The position numbers were made by a program, and so were the translations under genes. Below, piece by piece: positions 6,135-6,447 of a stretch of DNA of 6,447 nucleotides. Under the pieces are notes generated by a model, which ran no database searches, had not been told where the DNA came from, and worked only from the letters and a program-made list of their open reading frames with translations. The DNA is from Peptostreptococcaceae bacterium. Its GTDB lineage: Bacteria > Bacillota_A > Clostridia > Peptostreptococcales > Acidaminobacteraceae. Each line of letters starts with the position of its first letter. Positions within the stretch are counted from its first letter, which is position 1. The stretch lies in NCBI GenBank assembly GCA_013619035.1, contig JABXKX010000433.1:1-6447 (forward strand), read 5' to 3'.

Positions 6135-6447
6135 ATGAAAAGATCAGTAACCCTATTTGCAGTCATCAGTTATTTATTAGTTATTACAATATTAAAAGAG
6201 TTAATCATTCTTAGTGTTCCTATTTTTTTTATTGGAATCTATTGTACTCAGAAGCGATATAGAAAACTATATATTTTATTGATGTTATTGATTATACTTT
6301 CAGTTTTTAGTTTCGCATCAGATTATAGTGATTATGATGCATTGGAAAAACACATAATATCCGAAGCAGAGATTAAGTCATACGGTGTAGATTATCAATT
6401 AATTATTGATAAAAAAACCAAAATACTCATAAAAAAAGATATAGAAA
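6135..6447 (+). CDS. N-terminal part of a membrane protein, possibly ComEC-like (3' end outside the window)
   Basis: An ATG at 6135, 5 nt after AAAGGAG, opens a frame with no stop to the window edge, giving 104 complete codons. The visible part has two hydrophobic segments, about residues 5-33 (with a Lys-Glu break near 21) and 43-59, separated by a short basic loop CTQKRYRKL. A polar, beta-like section follows (HIISEAEIKSYGVDYQLII, then KTKILIKKDIE). Two membrane helices followed by a small extracellular beta domain is how the DNA-uptake channel ComEC begins (DUF4131, OB-fold-like). That would suit a gene of this kind, but the diagnostic competence and metallo-beta-lactamase parts would lie beyond the window and no specific motif is visible here. 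Other membrane proteins share this layout, so I leave the function open. It has its own promoter region. Confidence 0.75.
   Translation, partial: MKRSVTLFAVISYLLVITILKELIILSVPIFFIGIYCTQKRYRKLYILLMLLIILSVFSFASDYSDYDALEKHIISEAEIKSYGVDYQLIIDKKTKILIKKDIE

Noticed and set aside
1..6447. CRISPR array, tRNA/rRNA, insertion sequence or prophage genes
   Set aside because: No spaced direct repeats, cloverleaf, rRNA-like segment, transposase motif or terminal inverted repeats were seen; the inverted repeats present are all terminators behind genes.

Overview
The window is AT-rich and gene-dense. Every gene I can support is on the + strand, with near-consensus purine-rich Shine-Dalgarno sites, sigma-A-type promoters and U-tract hairpin terminators. 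Tryptophan is encoded by TGG and TGA does not interrupt the genes, so the standard bacterial code fits. A low-GC Gram-positive (Bacillota, Clostridia-like; possibly a relative of the Tenericutes that uses the standard code) is the best guess. The genus cannot be read from the window.

Layout. Bases 3-341 are the 3' end of an unidentified acidic protein. Directly after its stop codon is an excellent promoter (342-370). It drives a small, highly charged, unrecognised 142-residue protein (405-833), which ends in a hairpin terminator that overlaps its stop codon. Only 11 nt past that hairpin begins a 650-residue DNA adenine-N6 methyltransferase of the Eco57I/TaqI-like class (867-2819). It has no nuclease domain and no restriction gene beside it, so it looks like a solitary methylase. 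Its 3' end overlaps by 23 nt a gene for a membrane-anchored, probably extracellular, beta-propeller-like protein (2797-4197), and the pair ends at a strong 12-bp terminator.

The rest is a run of single-gene units, each with its own promoter and terminator: an ECF transporter substrate-binding (S) subunit (4316-4864), a YibE/F-family polytopic membrane protein with a signal peptide (4938-6041), and the 5' end of another membrane protein (6135 to the window edge). The architecture of the last one, two transmembrane helices then a beta-rich stretch, weakly recalls the start of ComEC.

How they work together. The only gene pair with clear coupling is methylase plus propeller protein. The methylase has no obvious promoter of its own beyond the terminator. 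Its expression therefore probably depends on read-through from the small upstream gene, which would make the hairpin at 832-855 an attenuator. The ECF, YibE/F and last genes look like independently transcribed housekeeping or accessory membrane functions. I see no CRISPR array, tRNA, rRNA, insertion sequence or prophage gene. The most interesting item is the solitary methylase with its attenuated entry and its unexpected surface-protein partner; I do not see firm evidence of a wholly new system.
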